The translations under genes were made by a program, and so were the position numbers. Of a DNA stretch of 7,255 bases, positions 1 through 6,730 are shown piece by piece; the stretch's first letter is position 1, and each line of letters begins with the position of its first letter. The notes under the pieces were generated by a model, which was not told the DNA's origin, searched no databases, and worked only from the letters and a program-made list of their open reading frames with translations. The DNA is from Clostridiaceae bacterium (GTDB lineage Bacteria; Bacillota; Clostridia; Oscillospirales; Acutalibacteraceae), in the NCBI GenBank assembly GCA_016297555.1, contig JAEDGK010000101.1, positions 1 through 7,255 of the forward strand. Direction: 5' to 3'.

Positions 1-366
1 GTTGGAAAGAACAAACTCGCGGTTAAATATGTTATTTCCGAAAACGGGAACGCACGGAACAATAACCCTGTATTTTTTTGTAAGAGAAAATATGCGGTTC
101 ATAACCTCGGGTAAACTGCTCGCAAAAGCAACGGCAATAATAAAATCGCCTTCAAACTCACAAAGCCTGCGAACCTTAAAGCCTCGAAAACTCTGCCCGC
201 GAACAAATTCATCGCTCGCAGTTACCCCCGCAACGGGAATTGACAGCCTGTTAAATTCGTCAATCACCTTATCTGCGCCGTTCCCCATTCCGTAAACCAC
301 AACGGGCAAACCGCTTTCTTTTATCTTCTCCCATGAGGACTTGTTTTCAGCAAGAAATTCAAGCAT
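1..366 (-). CDS. Probable FkbM-family methyltransferase, N-terminal part (runs off the left edge)
   Basis: Open reading frame of 122 residues from ATG at 366-364, without a stop up to the window edge; the C-terminal part is missing. It begins MLEFLAENKSSWEKIKESG, followed by a Rossmann-like start VVVYGMGNGADKVIDEF (residues 22-38), then GVTASDEFVRG, a hydrophobic strand FIIAVAFAS and PCVPVFGNNIF near residues 104-114. From memory, this arrangement is the N-terminal nucleotide-binding-like domain found before the SAM-dependent methyltransferase domain in many clostridial proteins annotated as FkbM family. The methyltransferase domain itself lies outside the window, so the function is inferred. 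The start is supported by GGTGAT at 375-370, complementary to the 16S rRNA tail, five bases before the ATG. It is divergent from the esterase/glycosidase operon. An alternative is another Rossmann-fold enzyme such as a sugar-nucleotide-modifying protein. Confidence 0.65.
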   Translation of the reverse strand, partial: MLEFLAENKSSWEKIKESGLPVVVYGMGNGADKVIDEFNRLSIPVAGVTASDEFVRGQSFRGFKVRRLCEFEGDFIIAVAFASSLPEVMNRIFSLTKKYRVIVPCVPVFGNNIFNREFVLSN

Positions 367-382
367 TATATCACCGAAAATG

Positions 383-411
383 AATATATCATAATTGAAA
401 ACATATGTCAA
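383..411 (-). promoter_or_regulatory. Sigma-A-like promoter of the left-edge gene
   Basis: On the minus strand TTGACA (411-406) and TATATT (388-383) are separated by 17 bases. This is a perfect -35 and a 5/6 match to -10. The expected start of transcription is near 376, which leaves a leader of only about ten bases before the ATG at 366, so the message would be nearly leaderless. A perfect TATAAT (370-365) overlapping the start codon lacks a -35 and was not chosen. Confidence 0.6.
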
Positions 412-424
412 ACATATTGAAAAT
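394..424. repeat. Repeated AT-rich words in the divergent control region (possible operator)
   Basis: ATTGAAAA occurs at 394-401 and 416-423, 22 bases apart, and AAACATAT at 399-406 and 410-417, 11 bases apart. ACATATGT (401-408) is palindromic. Spacing of one and two helical turns places both copies of each word on the same DNA face. The block overlaps the minus-strand -35 and the candidate plus-strand -35, so a regulator bound here could act on both divergent units. The repeats are seen; the operator role is inferred, and AT-rich chance repetition is possible. Confidence 0.35.
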
Positions 425-445
425 CAGAAGTCTTTATGATAGTAT
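417..445 (+). promoter_or_regulatory. Candidate promoter of the esterase/glycosidase operon
   Basis: TTGAAA (417-422) and TAGTAT (440-445) are 17 bases apart, a fair -35 and a weak -10. A better -10, TATGAT (435-440), has no good -35 at the usual distance. The promoter must lie in this 100-base gap, but the exact boxes are uncertain and it looks weaker than the opposing minus-strand promoter, consistent with a need for an activator. Confidence 0.4.
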
Positions 446-466
446 TAGAAAAAAGGAGGCAGAATA

Positions 467-1399
467 ATGTCGGCAGTTGTTAAAGGAATCAAGCTTTTAT
501 GGAAAGCTGTTGAAATGAGCGATAACGCTCGACTTGCAAAGCAAATCCCCGCAAGCGGCGTAGAACAGATAACCGATATTCCCTATTGTGAAAGCAGACA
601 TCCTCTTAATATGCTTGATGTTTATTTTCCCGAGGGAATACCGAGCGGCGCAGCATTGCCCGTTGTTATTGACATTCACGGAGGCGGATGGTATTACGGC
701 ACAAAGGAGCTTAATAAAAACTACTGCTTATCCATTGCCAAAAGAGGATTTACCGTTTTTAATATTAGCTATCGACTTGTGCCCGAGGTCACTATGGACG
801 AACAGCTTCGCGATGTTATGCTCGCTCTGAAATGGATTAATGAACATCTCAACGATTATCCCTGCGATAAAAACAAAATTTTGCTCACGGGCGACTCTGC
901 GGGCGGTCAGCTTGCCTGCTTTGCCGCCGCTCTTTGCGGCTGTGAAACTCTCAGAGCCGTTTATGGCTCGGTTGACCCCGAAATCAAGCTAACCGCTCTC
1001 GGGCTTACCTCCCCCGCCGCATATCTTTCGCCCGAGCCGGGAATTATGGGAATCAACGCCAAAACCGTTCTCGGAAAAGGCTATGAAAAAAAGGCGTTTT
1101 CAAAGTTCATTGACGCCGACAAGTTGCTTGAAATTGCAAAGCTGCCTCCGACCTTTCTCGTAACAAGCTCAGGCGATTTTATTGCAAGAAGCTTAACCGT
1201 AAGGCTTTACAGAGACATTGAGGCTCACTCGGGAACGGCTTACATAATGGATTGGAGAAAGAGCAGAGGCAAAAATCTGCCCCATGTTTTCAGCGTAACT
1301 CAGCCCGACGAGCCCGAATCAATTAAGACCACAGATGAAATGCTTGCTTATTTTTTAAGACAGGCGGAAAAAAGCAACAAAGAAGGAGCCACTATATGA
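467..1399 (+). CDS. Alpha/beta hydrolase, hormone-sensitive-lipase-type esterase (310 aa)
   Basis: Carboxylesterase of the alpha/beta hydrolase-3 (HSL, bacterial type IV) group, expected to hydrolyse short acyl esters in the cytoplasm; no signal peptide is present. Visible motifs are the oxyanion-hole HGGGW at 71-75, SYRLVPE at 101-107, the nucleophile elbow GDSAG at 142-146 with Ser144, the acid Asp237 in SSGDF and the base His273 in LPHVF, giving a complete triad in the normal order. The length is normal for the family. The start is set by AGGAGG (454-459), seven bases before the ATG. The stop overlaps the next start by four bases (ATGA), so it is translationally coupled to the glycosidase-like gene downstream. 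That pairing suggests removal of acetyl or other acyl groups from a sugar substrate, which is inference. Substrate specificity cannot be read from the sequence; a general esterase is the alternative. Confidence 0.9.
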   Translation: MSAVVKGIKLLWKAVEMSDNARLAKQIPASGVEQITDIPYCESRHPLNMLDVYFPEGIPSGAALPVVIDIHGGGWYYGTKELNKNYCLSIAKRGFTVFNISYRLVPEVTMDEQLRDVMLALKWINEHLNDYPCDKNKILLTGDSAGGQLACFAAALCGCETLRAVYGSVDPEIKLTALGLTSPAAYLSPEPGIMGINAKTVLGKGYEKKAFSKFIDADKLLEIAKLPPTFLVTSSGDFIARSLTVRLYRDIEAHSGTAYIMDWRKSRGKNLPHVFSVTQPDEPESIKTTDEMLAYFLRQAEKSNKEGATI

Positions 1400-3354
1400 A
1401 TAACATCAGAAAAAGACAAATCCATCTTGATTTTCACACTAACGGCACTCTGCCGGTAGGCAACAATTTCAGCAAAGAACAGTTTCAGGCAGCTCTGAAA
1501 GCAGGTCATGTTAATTCAATTACTTTGTTTTCAAAATGCCATCACGGATATTCCTATCATCCCACGGAAGTTAACGAAATGCATCCCACTCTTAAATTTG
1601 ATTTGCTCGGCGCTCAGCTTGAAGCGTGCAGGGAGATAGGCGTTAATGCGCCCGTGTATATTTCGGCAGGGCTTGATGAGAAAGAGGCTGAAAAGCATCA
1701 CGAATATCTTGTTAAATGGTCGCCGAATGAAGAAGATAATATTAATAATTGGGAAAACGGCGTTCATTTTCATCACCTCTGCTTCAACACACCTTATCTT
1801 GACCTGCTTGTTGCTCAAATTGAGGAGGTAATGCAGAAATACAATCCCTGCGGCATCTTTCTTGATATTGTTTCTCCTCATATCTGCTACTGCGACCGCT
1901 GCAAAAGTGATATGCAAAAACTCGGTCTTGATATCAACAATCCCGAGGATATGCAAAAGCACGCCATGATTGTTTTTGAAAAATACAGCAAAGCAACAAA
2001 TGCGGCAATCAGAAAATACAGCAAAACGGCTACAATTTTTCACAATGCGGGTCACATTGCCAAAGGAAAGCATGATATAATCGACTATAACACTCACCTT
2101 GAGCTTGAAAGTTTGCCCACGGGCGGCTGGGGATATGACCATTTTCCCCTTTCGGCGGCATATGTCAGAACTCTTGAAAACAAGGAATTTCTCGGTATGA
2201 CGGGTAAATTCCACCATTCGTGGGGTGAATTCGGCGGATTTAAGCATCCCAACGCATTGATATATGAAACATCGCTCAGCGTTGCAAACGGCGGCGGCTG
2301 CTCGATAGGCGATCAAATGCATCCTCTCGGCGAAATGAATATGGCAACATATAATCTAATCGGCAAGGCTTACGGGCTGATTGAGCAAAAGGAGCCTTGG
2401 CTCAACGGAGCGGAAAACATTGCGGATATTGCGGTTTTGAGCGCGGAGGCTTTAACAGGCTCACGCGATGCCGGAGAGCTTTCGGATGTGGGCGCAAACA
2501 GAATGCTCCTTGAGGAAAAATATATCTATAATTTCATCGACACCGATGCTGATTTTTCAAACTATAAAATGTTGATTTTGCCCGATACCGACGGTATTCC
2601 CGATGAACTTATCAAAAAAATCAATGATTATATCGCACACGGCGGCAAGGTGATTGCAAGCGGCAAATCAATAATCAAAGACGGAAAATTTATAATAGAC
2701 TGCGGTGCAGACTACATAGGCGAAAATGAATTTAATCCCGCATATTTTGTGCCCGAATTTGAAACTGTTGACGGCAAGACGCAGTATGTTATGAAAGCAA
2801 AATCATATCTTTTCAAGCCTGTTGACTGCAAGGTAATCGGCACGGGCGAAAATCCCTATTTCAACAGAACAAGAGAGCATTTTTGCTCCCACGCCCATGC
2901 TCCAAACAATCCCGAATCTGCATTTCCCGCGATTGCGGTTAAAGGCGGCGTTGCTTATATCGGTTGGGATATTTTCAAAGCTTATGCCGAACAGGGACAT
3001 CTGATTTTTAAAGAGATTTTTGCACACACGGCAAAAATGCTGCTCGGCGGCAATGTAAGCGTTAGTGTAAATATGCCCGACCGCGCAATAGTCACCCTCA
3101 CCCGCCAAAACGAGCTTAACCGCAAAATTCTGCATCTGCTGTTTGCCCATACCACGGTCAGAGGAAGAAACACGGAGGTTATTGAGGACACGGTGCCGCT
3201 TTACAATGTTGAATGTTCCGTTGCCTGCGAAAAAGCTCCGAAATCGGTTACTCTTGAACCGCAGGGCAAAAATATTCCGTTTGAATTTAACGGCGGCGCG
3301 GTAAGCTTTACCGTTCCCGAAGTCAACATTCATCAGATGGTTTGCATCGCATAA
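1396..3354 (+). CDS. Glycoside hydrolase-like protein with beta-galactosidase trimerisation-type domain (GHL6/GH42-like, 652 aa)
   Basis: Probable cytosolic glycosidase; there is no signal peptide. Residues 1 to about 335 look like a TIM barrel of the hypothetical glycoside hydrolase 6 (GHL6)/alpha-amylase-like group, with SKCHHGYSYHP (46-56), MHPTLKFDLLGAQ (62-74), PVYISAGLDE (86-95) and GIFLDIV (153-159). Residues about 340-550 resemble the GATase-like trimerisation domain of GH42 beta-galactosidases (MLILPDTDGIPDELIKKI, 392-409; GGKVIASGKS, 416-425). The last 100 residues look like a beta-rich C-terminal domain. Cys129, Cys164, Cys166 and Cys169 follow the pattern of the structural zinc site of GH42. 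Asp157 sits close to the place of the GH42 acid/base residue; Glu236, Glu238, Glu278 and Asp306 are other candidate acids, and I do not assign the catalytic pair. The ATG has AAGGAG (1383-1388) seven bases upstream and overlaps the esterase stop. The sugar cleaved is unknown. Confidence 0.8.
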   Translation: MNNIRKRQIHLDFHTNGTLPVGNNFSKEQFQAALKAGHVNSITLFSKCHHGYSYHPTEVNEMHPTLKFDLLGAQLEACREIGVNAPVYISAGLDEKEAEKHHEYLVKWSPNEEDNINNWENGVHFHHLCFNTPYLDLLVAQIEEVMQKYNPCGIFLDIVSPHICYCDRCKSDMQKLGLDINNPEDMQKHAMIVFEKYSKATNAAIRKYSKTATIFHNAGHIAKGKHDIIDYNTHLELESLPTGGWGYDHFPLSAAYVRTLENKEFLGMTGKFHHSWGEFGGFKHPNALIYETSLSVANGGGCSIGDQMHPLGEMNMATYNLIGKAYGLIEQKEPWLNGAENIADIAVLSAEALTGSRDAGELSDVGANRMLLEEKYIYNFIDTDADFSNYKMLILPDTDGIPDELIKKINDYIAHGGKVIASGKSIIKDGKFIIDCGADYIGENEFNPAYFVPEFETVDGKTQYVMKAKSYLFKPVDCKVIGTGENPYFNRTREHFCSHAHAPNNPESAFPAIAVKGGVAYIGWDIFKAYAEQGHLIFKEIFAHTAKMLLGGNVSVSVNMPDRAIVTLTRQNELNRKILHLLFAHTTVRGRNTEVIEDTVPLYNVECSVACEKAPKSVTLEPQGKNIPFEFNGGAVSFTVPEVNIHQMVCIA

Positions 3355-3374
3355 TAAATCTGAATATAAAAATT

Positions 3375-3414
3375 ATGCCGCGGCTGATACCGATTGCAGT
3401 ATCAACCGCGGCAT
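3375..3414. terminator. Bidirectional hairpin terminator between convergent operons
   Basis: Arms 3375-3390 and 3399-3414 pair over 16 positions with one C-A mismatch (nine, then six pairs) around an eight-base loop; the outer part ATGCCGCGG is G+C rich. Read on the minus strand the stem is followed by AATTTTTATATT, a good U-tract, so it should stop the operon ending at 3431. On the plus strand it is followed by the weaker TTGTTAT, 20 bases past the glycosidase stop. Confidence 0.85.
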
Positions 3415-3430
3415 TTGTTATACGGTGTTT

Positions 3431-4897
3431 TTAATTAAACGGTCTCAGGCTTTGATCGGAGCCGGAAATCATAAACTGCGGATAATTCTCATTTGCGCCT
3501 GCATAGAAATCTCCGTTGGATGTCATAAGCCAAACAAAGAAATTGCCGTAATCACTGCCGTAAGAGCAGGAAACATGAGGTGCACCCTTAATTATATAAG
3601 TATATTCGGGGAAAAGCGCCGTTGAAAGATCAACCGCTCTGTCGGGAGAAAGATATTTAGGATTCGCGGGAACATAATCGTCTCCGAGATTTTCGCCGTA
3701 TTTTGCAACAGTTGCGTAACCCGACATCTGATATGTTTCAAGCACTCCGTCGCCCGTAAAATCCGCACTTTCATATACGGGAATAACGGGAGAGTCATAG
3801 CCTGCAACAATCGCAAGCTCAACACCGCTGTCCGTCATTTCTTTGAGCAGCGCATCTCTGTTTTTCATCATATTCTGAAGCTTGCGTGTTTTTTCAACGA
3901 AAGCTTTGTTGCTGTTGCCTCCGTCAAACATAAAGTCAAGCGCTTCCTGATAATCCTCGGGCTGAGTAAGACCCCAAAGTGTCAGCATATTGCCGAAAAC
4001 GGGCTTGAGAATTCGGTCATAAACCTCATCACGGTAATTTTCAACGATATAATCGGTTATCTTCGTCAACGCTTCAAATCCGCCGACCTTGTTAATAAAT
4101 TTGCACAGAAGCGAAATAATCGCCTTGTCACTGACTGCGTTTGCTACATAATTATATAAATTCTGAGCCGTTATCTCAACCCTGCCGCAAAGCAAATCGG
4201 AAGCTACCTGAGCTCCGCAGAAAGTCGAGGATAAAAACACACATCTGTTTACTCTGTCATATCCGTATTTGGTGAGGTAACCGACCGTCATTATTCCGCC
4301 CATGCTTGCACAGGCAATATTGACTTTATTCTTTCCCGTTGTTTTAACGGCGGTTTCAATCAGGGCATTTATTTCATCGGCAACCACAAGAGGATCCATA
4401 CGCCAATCGTAATTAAGATAATATGTATATCCGTCGCCCAAGCTCTCAATGCAGGCACGGGTCATTCCAAGCTCATTTGCAACGCCTTCACGAAGGAACT
4501 GATAGTTTTCGGCGCTCTCGGGATATTTAGGCATACCGACATTATAAAGAGGATCGCCGTTTTCATCCATTGAAAGTCCTTTTAAAATCTCATAAACATA
4601 ATCAATAACAACATCCATTGCCGCATCAAGGCTTCTGTTAATGACGCCGCTTCCTATCGCCCTGAAAAGCTGAAGAATTATCTCATCGGCTTTGATTTCG
4701 CCAAGCGCGGGGCGCTGATTTTCTGTGCCGCAATCATAATACAAGCCTGCGAAATCCATTCCCCTGACTATAACCACGGGATATTTTTCACTATCGTCGG
4801 CAACATATGCGGTTGTTTGAGCATCCGCCGCAAAAGCCGGCACGGCTACGGCAAAAAGCATTGTGATAACGAGCAAAATACTGATAATTTTTTTCAT
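3431..4897 (-). CDS. Exported PGAP1/lipase-like alpha/beta hydrolase (488 aa)
   Basis: Secreted or surface hydrolase. The N-terminus MKKIISILLVITMLFAVAVP with AFA before ADA (cleavage near residue 23) is a clear signal peptide without a lipobox Cys. The mature part begins with a strand and oxyanion region, PVVIVRGMDFAG (40-51), then LNYDWRMDP (161-169), typical of PGAP1/LCAT-like lipases that read 'YDWR'. The nucleophile elbow is ACASMGG (195-201) with Ser198; the usual first Gly of GxSxG is Cys196. Asp368 in AGYDSPVIP and His441 in KGAPHV fit the remaining triad members. DFTGDGVLE (379-387) resembles a calcium-binding loop placed between acid and histidine. The acyl substrate is unknown. GAGAGG (4912-4907) precedes the ATG by nine bases. 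It is the last gene of the minus-strand operon, 23 bases after the GH43-like gene, and is followed by the hairpin at 3375-3414. Confidence 0.8.
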   Translation of the reverse strand: MKKIISILLVITMLFAVAVPAFAADAQTTAYVADDSEKYPVVIVRGMDFAGLYYDCGTENQRPALGEIKADEIILQLFRAIGSGVINRSLDAAMDVVIDYVYEILKGLSMDENGDPLYNVGMPKYPESAENYQFLREGVANELGMTRACIESLGDGYTYYLNYDWRMDPLVVADEINALIETAVKTTGKNKVNIACASMGGIMTVGYLTKYGYDRVNRCVFLSSTFCGAQVASDLLCGRVEITAQNLYNYVANAVSDKAIISLLCKFINKVGGFEALTKITDYIVENYRDEVYDRILKPVFGNMLTLWGLTQPEDYQEALDFMFDGGNSNKAFVEKTRKLQNMMKNRDALLKEMTDSGVELAIVAGYDSPVIPVYESADFTGDGVLETYQMSGYATVAKYGENLGDDYVPANPKYLSPDRAVDLSTALFPEYTYIIKGAPHVSCSYGSDYGNFFVWLMTSNGDFYAGANENYPQFMISGSDQSLRPFN

Positions 4898-4920
4898 TTT
4901 TCTTATCCTCTCAAAATATA

Positions 4921-5772
4921 TTATTTACTTAAAACCAAAGTATCGCTTTCTTCAGAAATAAACGATAAAACAGGTCTTTCTAAGGGATGCTTATTGGGCG
5001 AATGTAATATCAGCCGCTTTTTGCCGCTGAAATCCTCAAATATCATTCCGTGACCGCCGTCTTTATCAAAAAGCAGTTTTTCGTGCCGCCAATTACCGTC
5101 AATTTCTCCGTTATCGGAAGCGGAAACCGCCTGAACATAGCCGCTTTCATTGACTGACGACCATATCATAAGCAGTCTGCCGCTGCGTGTGCGAAACATA
5201 AAAGGTCCGTCGGTTATAAAATCATTTCGCTTTTTATCTGCCCAAAACGGCTCCGACGCTTTAAAAAGCACAAACGGCTCGCCTGCCGGTGCGGAAAGAT
5301 CGGGAGTCAGCTTCATAGCGCACATCTCACCGTCGCGCACCTGAACCCATTCATGGCAAAAAACGATATAAGGAGCTCCGCTTTTATCAATATAAAGCGT
5401 TCCGTCAAGGCATTGCCATTCGCGCGGTGTTACAGCATCATCCGTGAACGGCAAAAACGGTCCTGTGGGGGAACTGCTTTTTAATATCTGTGTTCCGCGA
5501 AGTCTCTTATCCGAGCGGAGCGAAACAAACATATAAAACTCGCCGTTATAATAATGAACCTCGGGTGCCCAAATTTCTCTGTCCGCCCAAAAGCCTTCGG
5601 GCACTGAAAAACACTCAAGCGCTTCGCTCCAATTTTCAAGATCGGCGCTTACATAAACATCAAGCCCCTCGGCTGTCTGCCATGCGGTTTCGCCCCTCGT
5701 TCCGTAAAGATAATATTTACCGTCAAACGGAAGAATAAAAGGGTCTCTGATATGAATATCTTTAAGCTTCAT
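4921..5772 (-). CDS. GH43-like glycoside hydrolase without signal peptide (283 aa)
   Basis: Five-bladed beta-propeller glycosidase of the GH43 family (beta-xylosidase/alpha-L-arabinofuranosidase type), probably cytosolic and acting on imported oligosaccharides. Visible motifs are IRDPFIL with the expected base Asp10, WAPEVHYYNGEFYMF (68-82), LDGTLYID with the expected pKa-modulating Asp123, TDGPFMFRT (187-195) where many GH43 members have Glu at the general-acid place, and DGGHGM (238-243), whose His241 fits the propeller-axis histidine. The length of 283 is that of a catalytic domain alone, with no carbohydrate-binding module. A TTG at 5787 would add five residues, but the ATG at 5772 has GGAGG (5783-5779) six bases upstream and gives the usual short lead-in to the RDP motif. 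It overlaps the end of the propeller gene by 11 bases and is 23 bases before the exported hydrolase. The precise sugar specificity is not evident. Confidence 0.87.
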   Translation of the reverse strand: MKLKDIHIRDPFILPFDGKYYLYGTRGETAWQTAEGLDVYVSADLENWSEALECFSVPEGFWADREIWAPEVHYYNGEFYMFVSLRSDKRLRGTQILKSSSPTGPFLPFTDDAVTPREWQCLDGTLYIDKSGAPYIVFCHEWVQVRDGEMCAMKLTPDLSAPAGEPFVLFKASEPFWADKKRNDFITDGPFMFRTRSGRLLMIWSSVNESGYVQAVSASDNGEIDGNWRHEKLLFDKDGGHGMIFEDFSGKKRLILHSPNKHPLERPVLSFISEESDTLVLSK

Positions 5773-6643
5773 TGCCCGCCTCCGCAAAATTCAATTTATA
5801 ATGATGAATGAAAACACCTATCGCCTTGTTATAATCGAGAACATGCATTACCGAGCCGTCCTCGGCGTGGTAAAAAGTCATTCCCTCCGCCTCAACATTT
5901 TCTCCGCCTACATCACGCACGGCGGCAACGGCAACCTCGCCGCTGTTAACATCAACGCTTAGAATATTTTTAAAGTTACCGTTATTTTTGGTATCATTTG
6001 AAAGATAAAGGGTTCCTTCAAAGAACTCGCCGCCCTGAATTCTGTCAATCTCACCAAGACCGACAAGCGGAATTTCGGAAACAAGCCGCATACCGTCATT
6101 CACATCATAAGCATAAATCGTTTTTGCGTGAGACCACTTTGAGGCATAGAGCAGCCCCGTTTCGGGGTCAACGGCACACCAGGGCACGCCGTCATCATAA
6201 ATCTCATTAGGCAGGTCATAAACCTCGCCCGTAGCTTTAAGCGTTTCACAGTCAAAAACAACAATGCAAGCCTTGCAGATATCGCCGCCTTCAACGGAAG
6301 CATAGATTTTTCCGTTATAAACGCTGATACCGCCGATATGATTGTTTCCTCGCTCGCTGCATTTCTCAGGAAGCGGGTTGACACGGCTCATAACGATTTC
6401 AGGGGCATCACAGGTAAATTTACCGAGAGCCGTCAGATTGAGTGCTGTTATTGCGCCGCTTGTGTAATAATATTCGCCGTCGGTTGCAATTCCCTGACCC
6501 ATTAAAAGCGCTTTTTCAAAAACAAAAGTGTCTTTTGAAACAAACTCTGCACTCGGAGTGCTTTTAGCTTGTGGGCTTGTCAGAAGAGTCAATATTAAAA
6601 GCGGCAGGGTCAGCAACGACCAAATCTTTCTAATTATTCTCAT
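5762..6643 (-). CDS. Exported, probably beta-propeller protein of unknown function (293 aa)
   Basis: I do not recognise a named family. The N-terminus has basic residues followed by a hydrophobic run (SLLTLPLLILTLLTS, 9-23) and then QAKSTPSA, consistent with a signal peptide; no lipobox Cys follows. The rest has repeated strand pairs of the propeller kind: GIATDGEYYYTSGAI (51-65), GISVYNGKIYASVEGGD (105-121), CAVDPETGLLYASKW (156-170) leading to TIYAYDVNDG (175-184), GGEFFEGTLYLSND (204-217) leading to ILSVDVNSG (227-235), and EAEGMTFYHAEDGSVMHV (251-268). These resemble SMP-30/YncE-like repeats in which each blade ends with a variable acidic turn. Six cysteines (78, 95, 123, 126, 132, 156) are many for a short exported protein and might form disulfides. 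It is first in the minus-strand operon; AGGTG (6655-6651) lies seven bases before the ATG. It may bind a ligand or have lactonase- or phytase-like activity; none is shown by the sequence. Confidence 0.7.
   Translation of the reverse strand: MRIIRKIWSLLTLPLLILTLLTSPQAKSTPSAEFVSKDTFVFEKALLMGQGIATDGEYYYTSGAITALNLTALGKFTCDAPEIVMSRVNPLPEKCSERGNNHIGGISVYNGKIYASVEGGDICKACIVVFDCETLKATGEVYDLPNEIYDDGVPWCAVDPETGLLYASKWSHAKTIYAYDVNDGMRLVSEIPLVGLGEIDRIQGGEFFEGTLYLSNDTKNNGNFKNILSVDVNSGEVAVAAVRDVGGENVEAEGMTFYHAEDGSVMHVLDYNKAIGVFIHHYKLNFAEAGNEA
5779..5783 (-). promoter_or_regulatory. Ribosome binding site deciding the GH43-like start, inside the upstream gene
   Basis: GGAGG on the minus strand, six bases before the ATG at 5772, lies inside the last codons of the propeller gene. 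It fixes the start at 5772 over the TTG at 5787, which would place the ribosome site inside the coding sequence. The 11-base gene overlap implies coupled translation. Confidence 0.75.
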
Positions 6644-6678
6644 TAATCGGCACCTGCTTTTTCAACTTATGATATGTT

Positions 6679-6707
6679 ATATTAGCATATATGGTATAAA
6701 ATAGCAA
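6679..6707 (-). promoter_or_regulatory. Candidate promoter of the propeller/GH43/hydrolase operon
   Basis: On the minus strand TTGCTA (6707-6702) is 17 bases from TAATAT (6684-6679), which is preceded by TG plus one base (extended -10). Both hexamers match consensus at 4/6, the extended element compensating. Transcription would begin near 6672, giving a leader of about 28 bases that carries the AGGTG site. Confidence 0.5.
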
Positions 6708-6730
6708 TCAAAAGTGAAAAAACGAGCAAC

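Noticed and set aside
2..295. Plus-strand open frame of 97 residues at the left edge
   Set aside because: It is antisense to the convincing minus-strand frame with the GMGNGAD motif, has no family-like motif and has no ribosome site.
1531..2322. Minus-strand open frame of 263 residues inside the glycosidase-like gene
   Set aside because: It lies wholly within a gene with recognisable domains; its composition is that of an antisense shadow and it has no promoter or ribosome site of its own.
2803..3333. Minus-strand open frame of 176 residues near the end of the glycosidase-like gene
   Set aside because: Antisense shadow of the C-terminal domain; no motif, and no ribosome site before its start.
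5773..5787. TTG start for the GH43-like gene, adding five residues
   Set aside because: The GGAGG that would drive translation lies between the TTG and the ATG at 5772, so the ATG is the real start.
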